The notes beneath the pieces were generated by a model. It did not search any database. It saw nothing but the letters and a program-made list of their open reading frames with translations, and was not told the origin of the DNA. A stretch of 23,508 nt of DNA from Gracilaria caudata (taxonomy: Eukaryota > Rhodophyta > Florideophyceae > Gracilariales > Gracilariaceae), in contig JASCIV010000346.1 in the NCBI GenBank assembly GCA_030374735.1, positions 1-23,508 on the forward strand, in the 5' to 3' direction. Below, piece after piece: positions 1 through 8,786 of this stretch. How positions within the stretch are numbered: position 1 is the first letter of the stretch; each line of letters begins with the position of its first letter. The position numbers and the translations under genes were made by a program.

Positions 1-1662
1 TCTGGTGTTCTGTGGACGAGCCGTAGTTGGACAAGCGGTACATTTTTCCAACGTCTGCTGGAGATACTTGTCTACAGTTTCGCTCCATAGCCCGTTTCTT
101 TCGAGCAACACTTTGATGTCAGTGTAGTTCGAATGCCCGCATACATGGCGGTGCACTTTGTCGATTATCTTCTTAGTCTTCTTCCAGTCTTGCACAGTGT
201 CCCCTCCTTCGATTTGAGCAGTAGCGCAAAACAGCGCCTTTTCCTTGTGCCTTGTGAGGTTCTGAACACGGAAAGTGAACACACTGTGAGGGATATATGT
301 GTGGAGGTCTCTATTAGTTAATGAAATTGTTTCATGGCTGCCACTGTCTCCGATATACGGTAATTCTAACACGTTTCGGTCCATGTGACAAATGTTGCAA
401 TAATCGGTGATATTCTTGCCAACACCCCATTGCGTCGAACCTTCGACAACCAGGTGTCTGATGCGTACTAGCGTACCCTGGTCAGATTGTGCCATCAATG
501 TTAACGAGCCTAAGATTTTCTTGGGTTCGCTGCAGTGTTCTCCTTCACCATATTGCCAGTTAGGTCGATCAGCGACTGATTCAGGTATTGGGTCGAGTGT
601 CTTGTCCCAATCAGGACAGACTAAGTCCTTGATCAGCAGTAGTTCCTTCATACCAATGCCACTATACGGCGCTCCATCGTCTAAAAGCGGTCCGTCAAAC
701 ACCTTGTCGACAGAGCCAGTGTCTCCGAGTGTGACCATGTCAAATACTAAAACATCCTTTCTCTTCTCAGTGTTGTCGCTCCCTTGTGGTTCGTCGTATG
801 ATTTGAATCCAGCCTTCAGTGAGCCATCGCTGCGATGGTCAGATGCCCAATGACCATACTTACCGCACTTCTTACACTTCGTGTGTTTCTTGAGCTCTGC
901 TATTTCTTCGGGGGTTCTTCTCTGTCTTCTATTATTTTTCCTGCTTCCACGTGACCCCTGCGTGGATGCGTAGGCTGCATTGCTCGACAACGCAGAAGAA
1001 GTTGTGTTGTTCGCATTTTTCGTTCGGTCGCACTGTCGCAAAACCGATGCAATTGATGCGTAAGAAACACTCTTCAAGTACTCGTTAGTTGAGGCGTTAG
1101 AGCCAAGACCTGAGTCCCTGGGAGCACAGTTGGCTAAGACCGAAACTCTCTGCGTCGAATCAACATCCGAGTTAGTCAACAGGATAAACGCCACTAGAGC
1201 GTCTGATAATTTCGCTTCTGAGCCGTGTGCATTCAGCCGTGACACTTGCGCTTGAAAACGGCTCTCAAAGTTCTTAAATGATTCATTACTTCCACGTCTT
1301 GTTTGCAGAAGAGACGTAAAGTCCTGATAAACTTCCGAAACCACGGCGAGCGGGTCTCTGGTGTACAGCGCGTTAACTATTGCGTCCGCTCCATCCTTCG
1401 AAAGTATTTTCTGGTCCGGAATGGACTTGCAAATATCCCTTGCTCTTCCATAAAGTTGCGATTGAAGAACAATTCCCATCAAGTCCTCCTTAATCTTGTT
1501 ACTATTTGTTGCGTCAAGCAACGAGTGAAATTTCTTCCATTGCGATACGGCGATCGCATACTGCTCTTGGTTTCCTTTTCCGTCCGTCCACGGAACATTC
1601 TTAATGTCCCAAGAGAATCGTGGCCTCGAAGGCCTATCTGATGTTGAGCTTTCTGGGCCCAT
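1..1662 (-). CDS. Ty1/copia-type retrotransposon Gag-Pol, 3' part beyond the window
   Basis: One uninterrupted minus-strand frame of 554 codons runs from the ATG at 1662 to base 1 and is still open. In-frame stops (two TAG) lie about 10 codons upstream, so this is the first ATG. Order of parts: a helical Gag region (about residues 1-200) resembling copia-type Gag; a basic stretch, then a zinc knuckle C263-x2-C266-x4-H271-x4-H276; a protease-like motif DDGAPYSG at 328-335; and an integrase zinc finger H506-x3-H510-x30-C541-x2-C544. The integrase finger follows the protease with no reverse transcriptase between them. This is the Ty1/copia order (PR-IN-RT), not the gypsy or BEL order. The RT and RNase H should lie left of base 1. 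Two odd points: the last knuckle ligand is His rather than Cys, and the protease motif has Asp where Ser or Thr is usual. The frame is intact, so the copy may be young. Confidence 0.88.
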   Translation of the reverse strand, partial: MGPESSTSDRPSRPRFSWDIKNVPWTDGKGNQEQYAIAVSQWKKFHSLLDATNSNKIKEDLMGIVLQSQLYGRARDICKSIPDQKILSKDGADAIVNALYTRDPLAVVSEVYQDFTSLLQTRRGSNESFKNFESRFQAQVSRLNAHGSEAKLSDALVAFILLTNSDVDSTQRVSVLANCAPRDSGLGSNASTNEYLKSVSYASIASVLRQCDRTKNANNTTSSALSSNAAYASTQGSRGSRKNNRRQRRTPEEIAELKKHTKCKKCGKYGHWASDHRSDGSLKAGFKSYDEPQGSDNTEKRKDVLVFDMVTLGDTGSVDKVFDGPLLDDGAPYSGIGMKELLLIKDLVCPDWDKTLDPIPESVADRPNWQYGEGEHCSEPKKILGSLTLMAQSDQGTLVRIRHLVVEGSTQWGVGKNITDYCNICHMDRNVLELPYIGDSGSHETISLTNRDLHTYIPHSVFTFRVQNLTRHKEKALFCATAQIEGGDTVQDWKKTKKIIDKVHRHVCGHSNYTDIKVLLERNGLWSETVDKYLQQTLEKCTACPTTARPQNTR

Positions 1663-1665
1663 AAC
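1653..1665 (-). other. Retrotransposon primer-binding site for half initiator tRNA-Met
   Basis: The element-sense sequence GTTATGGGCCCAG is the exact complement of CTGGGCCCATAAC, the anticodon arm and loop of eukaryotic initiator tRNA-Met. Drosophila copia is primed by such an internally cut iMet fragment, and its primer site contains the same GTTATGGGCCCAG core. The site sits where a PBS should be, at the 5' end of the element. It overlaps the gag start: the ATG at 1662 and the next codons lie inside it. Position and 13-nt identity make chance unlikely. The exact 5' edge of the PBS is not certain. Confidence 0.8.
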
Positions 1666-1675
1666 AATTAGAAAT

Positions 1676-1920
1676 TGTTGTTTACTGTTCTACTACGCGT
1701 CGGTAGTTCTCTGTGTCTCCCTGCCCTCTTCGGTCTATCGCAGAGCAAAGGCGTCGCAGTTCTTATACTAATCTAGACGTCCTCTCCCTTAACCGTATAG
1801 GCTAATAATTACGTCATCATCTTGGTACATGGCTAGATTACCTGTCGTACTAAATGTTGCGTGTTCAGTAAGGCAACTCTCCAAGATGTCATGATCATTT
1901 TGGGTATGCATATAATAACA
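1676..1920 (-). mobile_element. Candidate 5' LTR of the copia element
   Basis: In element sense, a 245-nt segment begins TGTTA and ends CAACA, giving the 5'-TG...CA-3' ends and a TGTT/AACA terminal match expected of an LTR. It ends 10 nt before the primer-binding site. Inside, a TATAAG box (minus strand, about 1767-1762) lies about 90 nt before the end, reasonable for an LTR promoter. The partner 3' LTR lies outside the window, so the boundaries are inferred from end motifs alone. The five bases just before it in element sense are GAAAC, the expected target-site duplication if the start is right. The NB-ARC reading frame enters this segment and stops within it at 1895. Confidence 0.4.
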
Positions 1921-3544
1921 GTTTCACATCCGTCACCACTTTCCCTTTGTTTCTCTTACGCTCCTGTGCCTTGTAGTTTCTAATCATCATCTTGAAGAAG
2001 CTCGTAACCTCCTGCCTCTTTATTGCTTTGTGAAACGCAATGTCGAGGATCAAATCGTGGAGCTGAATGAAAATACCTGCTCCGTCATACAGCTTCCGGA
2101 CAACACACACTTCGTCCAGCTTGTCTATGACCTCCTCAGTCCTTTCAACGCTTTCAAAACCCCAAAGGGTTCTCAACATTTCAGCGGGAACAATCTGTTG
2201 CTTCTCAAGCACGCACAGCGCACGAAACATTCGCCCAAACCTTCCATCAACGTGCTCCGAGTCCAACACGTCTATAGAGTTGTCAACAATCAATTGCACC
2301 GAACCGTATTCATCTTCTTTATCCTCTACAATACTTTCCCGCCTCAAACAGATACGATCGTACACATGACTCCACGCATTTTCTACATCATCAACCCGGC
2401 CGCGGGAGTATTTTCGCACAAGAGCCCCTGCAACTCCAAAGGCCAACGGAAGCCCTCGGCAGATCTCAAGCACACCTCTTATTGCTCTCTCGTTAGTTTC
2501 GTTCAATGTTTTCATCCACTCGAATCCAGCATGAGTCATCAACATTCTCCGAGCTAGTTCACTTTGCGTCTCTTTCTCCGAAAACTCAATCACTCTGTCA
2601 CCACGGCCTAAGAAACGTCGGTCTCGAGTCGTGAATACAAGACGACTCAAACTGCTCACCATTGTTCCCAGAACCCTAAAAACACTCGCGTCGATGCCGT
2701 GTGCCCACCATATATCATCGATCAGAAATAGGCAGGTATGGGACCTAAACCACAAAGAGCCCTCGTTGCATGCCTCTTGCAGCGTCTTCACAGCTCTTAT
2801 CCTGTGTGCTGCAGAAACACCACCTGTCCTCCGAGCTAGCACGGCAATGCCGTGTATGATATCTGATACTCTAGCGTCCTTTCCAAGTTGAATGTAGAGC
2901 GTGCCGTCACCAAATCTGTTCTTGATGTCAGGGTCGGTAGCGAGTCCGCGAAGAGAACACGTCTTGCCCACACCGCCTTGTCCGGAAGCCACAACTCCCA
3001 ACACTCTTCTGCTGCTTTCATCTTCCTCCAAAACGGCCGCTTTTAATTGCCCTTCACACGTTGACGTCGTAGAATAATCCAACGTCAATCGCGGTGGATT
3101 ACCCGGAACGTTATTATCGCGCATGTATATATCATGGTGCTGCTCTGGTATCGTTCCCCTAACTGTCGGAGAAACATGAGTGATCAGGAAATGGAAACAT
3201 TTCTCCACATCCGTCTCACATTGCTGCAGAGTCTGCTTCATCCTTTTCACCCGGTGCACAACCTTAGCCTTTTCCACATCTGTCTGAAGCGAAATGAGAG
3301 CTTCAAAATTGAGCTCCAGAGCACAAGTGTGCTCATGAATCATTTCCTCCAAGATGAAATCGGTTGCGGAATACGGTTCCAGCTTCTGTATCATTGCATA
3401 GGCTCGCCCGTACTGGCGTTTGAGCTTCTGCAGCATGTCTTTGTTACTTGCAATAATATCGCGCCGTTCAACGATATTTCTTACGGTAGCCTCTAGCTTT
3501 TGAAACACGCTGAGCATTTCCCCGAAGGTTAGAATTGAGGTCAT
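1895..3544 (-). CDS. NB-ARC (STAND-class) NTPase with N-terminal helical domain, possibly C-terminally truncated
   Basis: This 549-residue protein starts at the first ATG (3544); the frame stays open about 36 codons further upstream but without an ATG. Residues 1 to about 130 are predicted helical, with heptad-like stretches. The NB-ARC core follows: P-loop GQGGVGKT at 188-195; Walker B CLFLIDDIWW at 271-280; RNBS-B-like SRLVFTTRDR at 300-309; GLPL motif CRGLPLAFGVAG at 362-373; winged-helix LHD (variant of MHD) within IQLHDLILDIA near 493-503. Proteins of this class are nucleotide-driven switches, often immune or cell-death receptors; no ligand can be inferred here. The protein ends about 45 residues after the LHD motif, with no LRR, WD40 or TPR sensor. 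The last eight residues lie in the candidate LTR of the adjoining retroelement, so the 3' part may have been lost or displaced. The N-terminal bundle could be of the RPW8/MLKL/HeLo kind, but I see no diagnostic motif. Confidence 0.85.
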   Translation of the reverse strand: MTSILTFGEMLSVFQKLEATVRNIVERRDIIASNKDMLQKLKRQYGRAYAMIQKLEPYSATDFILEEMIHEHTCALELNFEALISLQTDVEKAKVVHRVKRMKQTLQQCETDVEKCFHFLITHVSPTVRGTIPEQHHDIYMRDNNVPGNPPRLTLDYSTTSTCEGQLKAAVLEEDESSRRVLGVVASGQGGVGKTCSLRGLATDPDIKNRFGDGTLYIQLGKDARVSDIIHGIAVLARRTGGVSAAHRIRAVKTLQEACNEGSLWFRSHTCLFLIDDIWWAHGIDASVFRVLGTMVSSLSRLVFTTRDRRFLGRGDRVIEFSEKETQSELARRMLMTHAGFEWMKTLNETNERAIRGVLEICRGLPLAFGVAGALVRKYSRGRVDDVENAWSHVYDRICLRRESIVEDKEDEYGSVQLIVDNSIDVLDSEHVDGRFGRMFRALCVLEKQQIVPAEMLRTLWGFESVERTEEVIDKLDEVCVVRKLYDGAGIFIQLHDLILDIAFHKAIKRQEVTSFFKMMIRNYKAQERKRNKGKVVTDVKLLLYAYPK

Positions 3545-5268
3545 GTTTGATAGTATGCCCTTCAGGCACGGGCACGGTAAAGAAAAGATATCAGGAGCAC
3601 TCGTGCTTCGTTCATTCAGTTGCGCGACGAAGGGTAAAAACGTATCTCCCAAGGGATGCCACAGAGATCGCGCGATGTAGGAAGAAGAAAGCGCAACCAG
3701 ATTGTTGGCGAGAGTACTTCAGGTAAAGGGTATTCGCACGTGTAATAGCTTCTAATGTACTTGTTTCTCACGGACGTTCATGAAATTGAACTTGCGTTTT
3801 CTCTTGCGCTATTCGTAGTTTAAGAGAATACTCATAAAGGAATTCATAGAACACGTTGAGTGAAGGCTGTAATGTTGGAGAGATATTGAAAGCAGATGGA
3901 AGATATGACAAGGAATAGCATTGGTGACATGAAATCTGATGTGAAGCTCAAAGACAAGACGACTTGCTGGATGAGCGAGTGAAGCCGAGCACGTGTTGTG
4001 GAAGATCTACGTGTAACGTGAGGCTGTGAATGAGGATAGACGCAAAACTCACTAGCCCAATCTCGGTGGAAACGAAAGGGGTAGTGTTACAATGGATCTG
4101 GATCACTCGCTTCACTCCGACGCGCCGAGTGACACTACTCTTTGGAGTCCTAAATAGTTGATTTCCATTATGAAGTTGAACTGCACCCGAAGCGCTTCGA
4201 ATCACTCCGCATGAGGGAACGCTTAACCACCAAGTGCGAGTTTCTCAGCGTTTCGTAATGCCTGAGTGAATTTCAAGTGATGATTTCACATTGAACGCTG
4301 TCCATGCAACTCATTGAAACTCTTCTCGAGGAATTCTTGCAGTCAATGTTAACAAAGTGAAATCCAAAGAATCTCTGATAGTAAACAAAGAAAAGGGTAC
4401 AGGGGTAGGAAGGTAACTAGCTTATTGACCTTTGCTTACTTTCCTTCTTCAGAGAGGAAACGTATGCCTGAACTATTGACTCTTGAGTTATCTCGCCCAA
4501 CTGCTTCATTCAAATCTTTGTAGGTCTTCCTAGTCGACCTCTCATGCATGGGCTTGCTTCATTCATGACGTTTTTTCTGTTTCGCCTGCTGGCACTGTAC
4601 ATTCTCTTTCTCTTCTCGGCTGCGTATCCTTAGTACTGTACCGATCGCTCGGCTTTTTGGTGCTTGGCTCACTAGCAATCTCCCTCTCAGATCTCATTCC
4701 ACGTCGACGTTTTCAAACCCTTTCATTCTCTTACGAAACGCTGGACGTGGGCTCTAGGAAGCTGTCTCGAAAGCTGTCCCAGGAGTTAGCTTCTAGACCC
4801 GAGCGGTAACGTTAACCAAGTTCAGCTCTGTTAGCCGTGTTAGCAGCTGCAGCTAGAACATGCAGCAATGCATGGTAAACCACGTCATACCTAGTAGCAA
4901 CTCAAGTAGAACTAGAAAAGGCATGAATTTGTGGTTTGGATAAATAGAAGTATACTCCCACACTTCTAGTACAATAGCCTTACTGATAACTCGTTTGAAC
5001 GTGCCGTGAAGTAATTGGACAACACAACCACGGATTGCGCGGCACTTCCTCAAACTTTTCAAACAGTGCTTTTGAAACCATATGGTGAAGATTAGATTTG
5101 TAACTTTACTTCCAACGCATGCCGTGAATTCCTTCCACGAGAGTATCCACATTTTAAAGCTTCGGGGCTTGAATCAAATGCCGATAAATGTTTCTGAGCT
5201 GTCTTGAGCCCTCACTCGCAAGCCAGAGCTAGTAACCGAGATATTGAGAACATTTCTAACAGTTGAAA
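3545..5268. other. Intergenic region, no gene recognised
   Basis: About 1.7 kb separates the divergently transcribed NB-ARC gene and the first three-TM gene, so it should hold both promoters. Frames on either strand are short (under 100 codons), lack recognisable domains and look like noise. Around 4081-4139 there is a loose inverted repeat (GTAGTGTTAC and GTGACACTAC) that I cannot assign to anything. I see no RNA gene. Confidence 0.5.
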
Positions 5269-6720
5269 ATGGAGAACATGGGACAAAATCTGTCGCTGGA
5301 CTTGCTTGGCCTTTATTCTTGTCCCCAGCCTGGTGTGGATGAACTGCTTCGCTGGGAAGTGCGCGGTTTCTACGATGAAAAATTTGATGATCCTTGGAAC
5401 TTCAACCTTAACGAGAACATGGTATCACTCATCACAGCGACCGCCATTTCTTTTTCCATCGTTTTGTTCGTTGACATCCTGTTCCGAGTTCTTGTACGTG
5501 CCAGAAACGGTCAAGTGAGTCCTCAAGTGGTGCAGCGACGCCTGGTGCTAGAAAACTTCTCCAACCCAATAAATCTGCTTTCAACTGTTTTCAGAAGGAT
5601 CAAGACATCTTGCTCGGAACTATCAGGAGACCGTGGGACAGTGAAAAGGTCTCGAATACTGTCACGGTGGACGATTGGAAACTTGGTTTTGATGGGGAGT
5701 TTGGCTGTACTGATCGAGTTCTTGTTCATATTCCTCGCAACTAATCAAAACCAAGTATATGACCTTCGACTTGATGCAGTTCCGATATTTGAGTTCGAAG
5801 ATCGAGGCTGCGAATTGCTTCATTCACCAGCTACGATCAATGCTTGTGATCAAGTTCCTTTAACGGATAAGTCTGGATTCGATTCGCGAGCAAGCCTGCA
5901 AATATGTACCTCAAACACGATTCACCCTTCCGTAGCAGGCTCTGGGCTTTCTGAATCATCTCAGTTCATTCTTTCGGTCAGCGTGCAGAATATTCAAAAT
6001 GTGCAAGTCAGTGTGATAGACATGAACAGCACATCGACTCGGAATACACGAATGGGAATTAATGTTGAGCAGAATGGGAACTTTTATGTTGGGATTCAAA
6101 ACGGGGGAGCCGAACAGTTGTTATCGGCTTTAACCAAACGCTTCCAAAGAACGAATATCACTGTTTTGGTAAATATTACGACTGATTCGATTGGGCGGTC
6201 CGAAGGGGTCGACGACATGATGCAACGGCAACTAATAAGCGAGATCGGTCTGAAGAGCCAAAGTGTAACGGCCGTTGGAGCAGCGTTTCTTGTCGATACA
6301 AGTAACATAGACCTACGAGAAACTCACATATCCCTCTCTATTACTGGTGCGGATGATGATTTTCGAGACCCACTGAATATGCACAGTTATTTCCACGATA
6401 TAATGCATTCCATTACGTTTCCTACTGGGAAAGGACGAGGAATTCTTTTACTTGGAGATGAAAGTATCTTTCTGGATGAGGATTCAACGCCTTCGGTGTA
6501 CTACAATAGACCATGGATTGGTGCAGGGGCTAGCTTGATCATTTGTTGCACTTTGTTGCTCATATGGACTGTACTCGCTGCGCTCGGCCTCGAAGGCGAT
6601 GTTGATTCTCGATTGGCATGGGAAAAGCTCTTTAAAGACAATGAGATGACAAAGGTTGACAACATGGAGAGAGGGGGATATGAGTCAAAACAGACAAATC
6701 CCGAATCTAACATGCTTTAG
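5269..6720 (+). CDS. Three-TM membrane protein, tandem family copy 1 (unknown family)
   Basis: The protein has 483 residues from the ATG at 5269 (a second in-frame ATG lies at 5278). I do not recognise the family. Three hydrophobic spans are visible at about residues 51-74, 135-158 and 417-441. The loop between spans 1 and 2 is rich in Arg and Lys (RVLVRARNG, RRIK, KRSR), which by the positive-inside rule places it in the cytosol. The N-terminus (with C18 in SCPQPG) and the roughly 258-residue region between spans 2 and 3 would then be lumenal or extracellular. That region has Cys at 181, 193 and 213 and several N-x-S/T sites (NST, NIT), as expected of a glycosylated ectodomain. Conserved family blocks include VPIFEFEDRGCE, GFDSRAS, NIDLRETH, FPTGKGRG and FLDED...YNRPWIG. 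The C-tail is about 12 residues longer than in copy 2 because of a one-base difference. No separate signal peptide is needed. Confidence 0.85.
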   Translation: MENMGQNLSLDLLGLYSCPQPGVDELLRWEVRGFYDEKFDDPWNFNLNENMVSLITATAISFSIVLFVDILFRVLVRARNGQVSPQVVQRRLVLENFSNPINLLSTVFRRIKTSCSELSGDRGTVKRSRILSRWTIGNLVLMGSLAVLIEFLFIFLATNQNQVYDLRLDAVPIFEFEDRGCELLHSPATINACDQVPLTDKSGFDSRASLQICTSNTIHPSVAGSGLSESSQFILSVSVQNIQNVQVSVIDMNSTSTRNTRMGINVEQNGNFYVGIQNGGAEQLLSALTKRFQRTNITVLVNITTDSIGRSEGVDDMMQRQLISEIGLKSQSVTAVGAAFLVDTSNIDLRETHISLSITGADDDFRDPLNMHSYFHDIMHSITFPTGKGRGILLLGDESIFLDEDSTPSVYYNRPWIGAGASLIICCTLLLIWTVLAALGLEGDVDSRLAWEKLFKDNEMTKVDNMERGGYESKQTNPESNML

Positions 6721-7186
6721 AATCAATGCACATACGGGTGAGGCAGGTTGAAGAAACGATGTAAAAAAGCATTGATACGACAAACATCGAATGTCCAGCT
6801 TACGTGATGAAGAATTTGCCAACCTTCTCCCCCCTGGATGAGCGAAGGGACACTCCTACGTTTACATGGTTTCCTTGTCAGTACGAGCCTTAGTAAAAGC
6901 CCTATCGTTCAATGCATTGATGTTCGTGATAAAACTTCATCAACGTCATCATCGCCGCTTGTGGGCATCTTTTCGGAGATTTTTGTCCGTGCTAATTCTA
7001 AACCTTTTTCTCTGATGTGGGAGAAAACAGAACACAAAAAGCTTTCATGAGGGCCAAACCTGAAAGGGCACCTTATTTGCTCAGAGTTCAGCATGCGCCT
7101 AGGATGACGTAAGGGACAGCGACAACTGTTGTACAAATTTCCCAACCATGCTCTCTATCGGGTGTCCATTAAAACAGAGGCAACAA
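6721..7186 (+). repeat. 3' flank of copy 1, duplicated behind copy 2
   Basis: This non-coding stretch aligns in the same order with the region after copy 2 (10191-10728). Shared landmarks are ATCGAATGT, GACACTCCTAC, AGTACGAGCC, CATCATCGCCGCTT, TTTGTCCGTGC, TTTTTCTCTG and TGTCCATT. Its beginning also aligns weakly with the sequence after copy 3 (ATCGAATGTTCAGCT near 12522, GATGAGCGA near 12573). The duplicated unit therefore included 3' flanking DNA. I see no open frame common to both copies, so this is probably 3' UTR plus downstream DNA. Confidence 0.8.
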
Positions 7187-8786
7187 CTCCAAAATACAGC
7201 GTGTGTGTCTCTGCTTTACGTGTAGTCATCCATAAGTTCACGAGTTGTTGCTGGAATAAGGATTAAAAGGGTAGTTTATGAGGATATGTGGGTCAATCCT
7301 CTTCAGCCAGCGACAGGATACACTTGTAGTTTTGTTGCGTTCTTGAGTCGATGTTAACGGAGTTTTACTTGATATAATGTGTATGAATTCTATGCATTCT
7401 GCTGAGTGGCAGCAAAGCAACATTAATACTCTGGTGGGTGCCAACTCTGGTGGGTGCCAACTCTGGTGGGTGCCAACTCTGGTGGGTGCCAACTGTACTC
7501 AAATTCGGACGTTCGACTTTGTTCACGTGCTTTTGACATAAATGCACTACAGATAAAAGGTATTCGTACCGGTAACCTTCTAGCTTCCTGATCAGTCATA
7601 GTTCTAATAGCCAAGTCATCATGGTATTCATAATTTTCTGAAACAGCTTCAATATCCGCATAAGTTGTTAGCATTCTTAAAGAGAGAAACCTTTCTGTAA
7701 GGAAAGATTTACTTCAGCCTAGTAATTGAAGGCTGTTGTCCAAAATAAAGAAGAAGAAGAAACAGCTTCAAGCATGCAACTCGGGTTCTGCTTAAGTGTA
7801 GCTGTGTGGTGTTAAGCAACGGCAATCGCAAGAGGCACAACAGTCGAAATCACGTATGGTTACCCTTCTAGCGGGTGAAATCGTAACTTCTCTTCCAGAT
7901 TGTCAGCGTTATGCGCAGCATTGCTACAAGTGTGCCAATGAAGGTGGAACACATGGTGCGTCAAAAGTCATGACTTCACACGCGGCACTCTACACGTCAG
8001 CATGTCGCCACACGAGAAAGCTCTCGAACAAGTGCAAGTGAGGCGGCCATCAAAGCTGGGGTGCAACGCGTTTTGATGCGTCTTCTATGGCAAACGCTAC
8101 CCTGCAACTGTGATTCGCGATGCTTGAAACGGCAGGGTGCCCAATGCAGCTAACAGGTTGGAACAGTACACGTACCTGTGTGTAATGTCAAGTGCCAACT
8201 TTCAGCTTGGTCAAGGATGAATGTCCAACAAGCAAAGTTGTTCGCTGCTTCTATAACTGTTCTGCGCCAAATACGAACATACAATTAAAAATCGCAGATT
8301 CGAAACCGCCGGCGTCTGCACGATTCCAACATCTGCTAAGCACAACTCTTCTAAGCATCATCAGCAATGCGTATTGCTTGAACGAACAACTCGGCTCGCT
8401 TGTCTTTGTTTGGCTGACAGTTGAGTTTATAAAGAATATCGAAACTAAAAAAATGTATGAATGTCTTGTTGGGATGGCCCAATGCTATGCCTGAAAACGA
8501 ATGCAGCTGGCCACATCTTGTACATTTGTTTAAAGACTAAAACATCAGGTGTATATCTCTCGCATACAGTGGCAGCCGGGACGGGAGTTATCTAGCAAAC
8601 CCTTACGAATAACGACGATGCCTACATGGTACAGCTTACCCTCCGAACTTGTACGGAGTGCTTTCATTTTCGCATTTGAGATGCAATGCATGAGACCAGA
8701 ACTGTAGAAGAGCGCACGTCCCGTACAGAGAAGCAATTAGAACGCTGGAGTTGCTCGTTTGTTTTCACGATAGATTTGGTCGCCGA
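7187..8786. other. Spacer between copies 1 and 2, no gene recognised
   Basis: This 1.6-kb stretch has no counterpart in the much shorter space between copies 2 and 3 (about 265 bases beyond the shared flank). It was therefore either inserted here or deleted there. It contains the 16-bp tandem repeat at 7428-7494. Frames such as one of 100 codons at about 8192-8494 show no domain, membrane pattern or similarity to the neighbouring family, and I do not call them. The promoter of copy 2 should lie at its right end. Confidence 0.5.
7428..7494 (+). repeat. 16-bp tandem repeat, four identical units
   Basis: The unit ACTCTGGTGGGTGCCA is repeated four times without a mismatch (7428-7491), followed by ACT of a fifth unit. 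Sixteen is not a multiple of three, so the repeat runs through all frames. On the minus strand it gives short repetitive peptides (HQSWHPPELAP type) that need no biological explanation. Perfect identity points to recent expansion by slippage or unequal exchange. Confidence 0.95.

Noticed and set aside
407..853. 148-codon plus-strand frame and others within 133-1641
   Set aside because: These are antisense shadows of the intact minus-strand gag-pol frame, which has ordered domain motifs.
4081..4139. Inverted repeat GTAGTGTTAC / GTGACACTAC as a possible MITE end
   Set aside because: Only ten bases, one mismatch, 44-nt gap and no target duplication; easily due to chance.
7428..7494. Possible CRISPR array
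   Set aside because: The units are contiguous with no spacers, only 16 bp long, and the genome is eukaryotic.
7238..7674. Minus-strand frames with repeated HQSWHPPELAP-like peptides
   Set aside because: They are translations of a 16-bp minisatellite read in several frames; no frame is favoured and no domain is present.
8192..8494. 100-codon plus-strand frame in the copy 1-2 spacer
   Set aside because: No similarity to the neighbouring family, no domain, and a single weak hydrophobic stretch only; too little support.
8751..8786. Longer N-terminus of copy 2 beginning at TTG
   Set aside because: Nuclear eukaryotic genes rarely start at TTG, and the first ATG (8787) gives a protein aligned with its paralogues. 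The same reasoning moved the starts of copy 1 (TTG at 5263), the NB-ARC gene (TTG at 3652) and the nucleoporin (GTG at 18892) to the first ATG.
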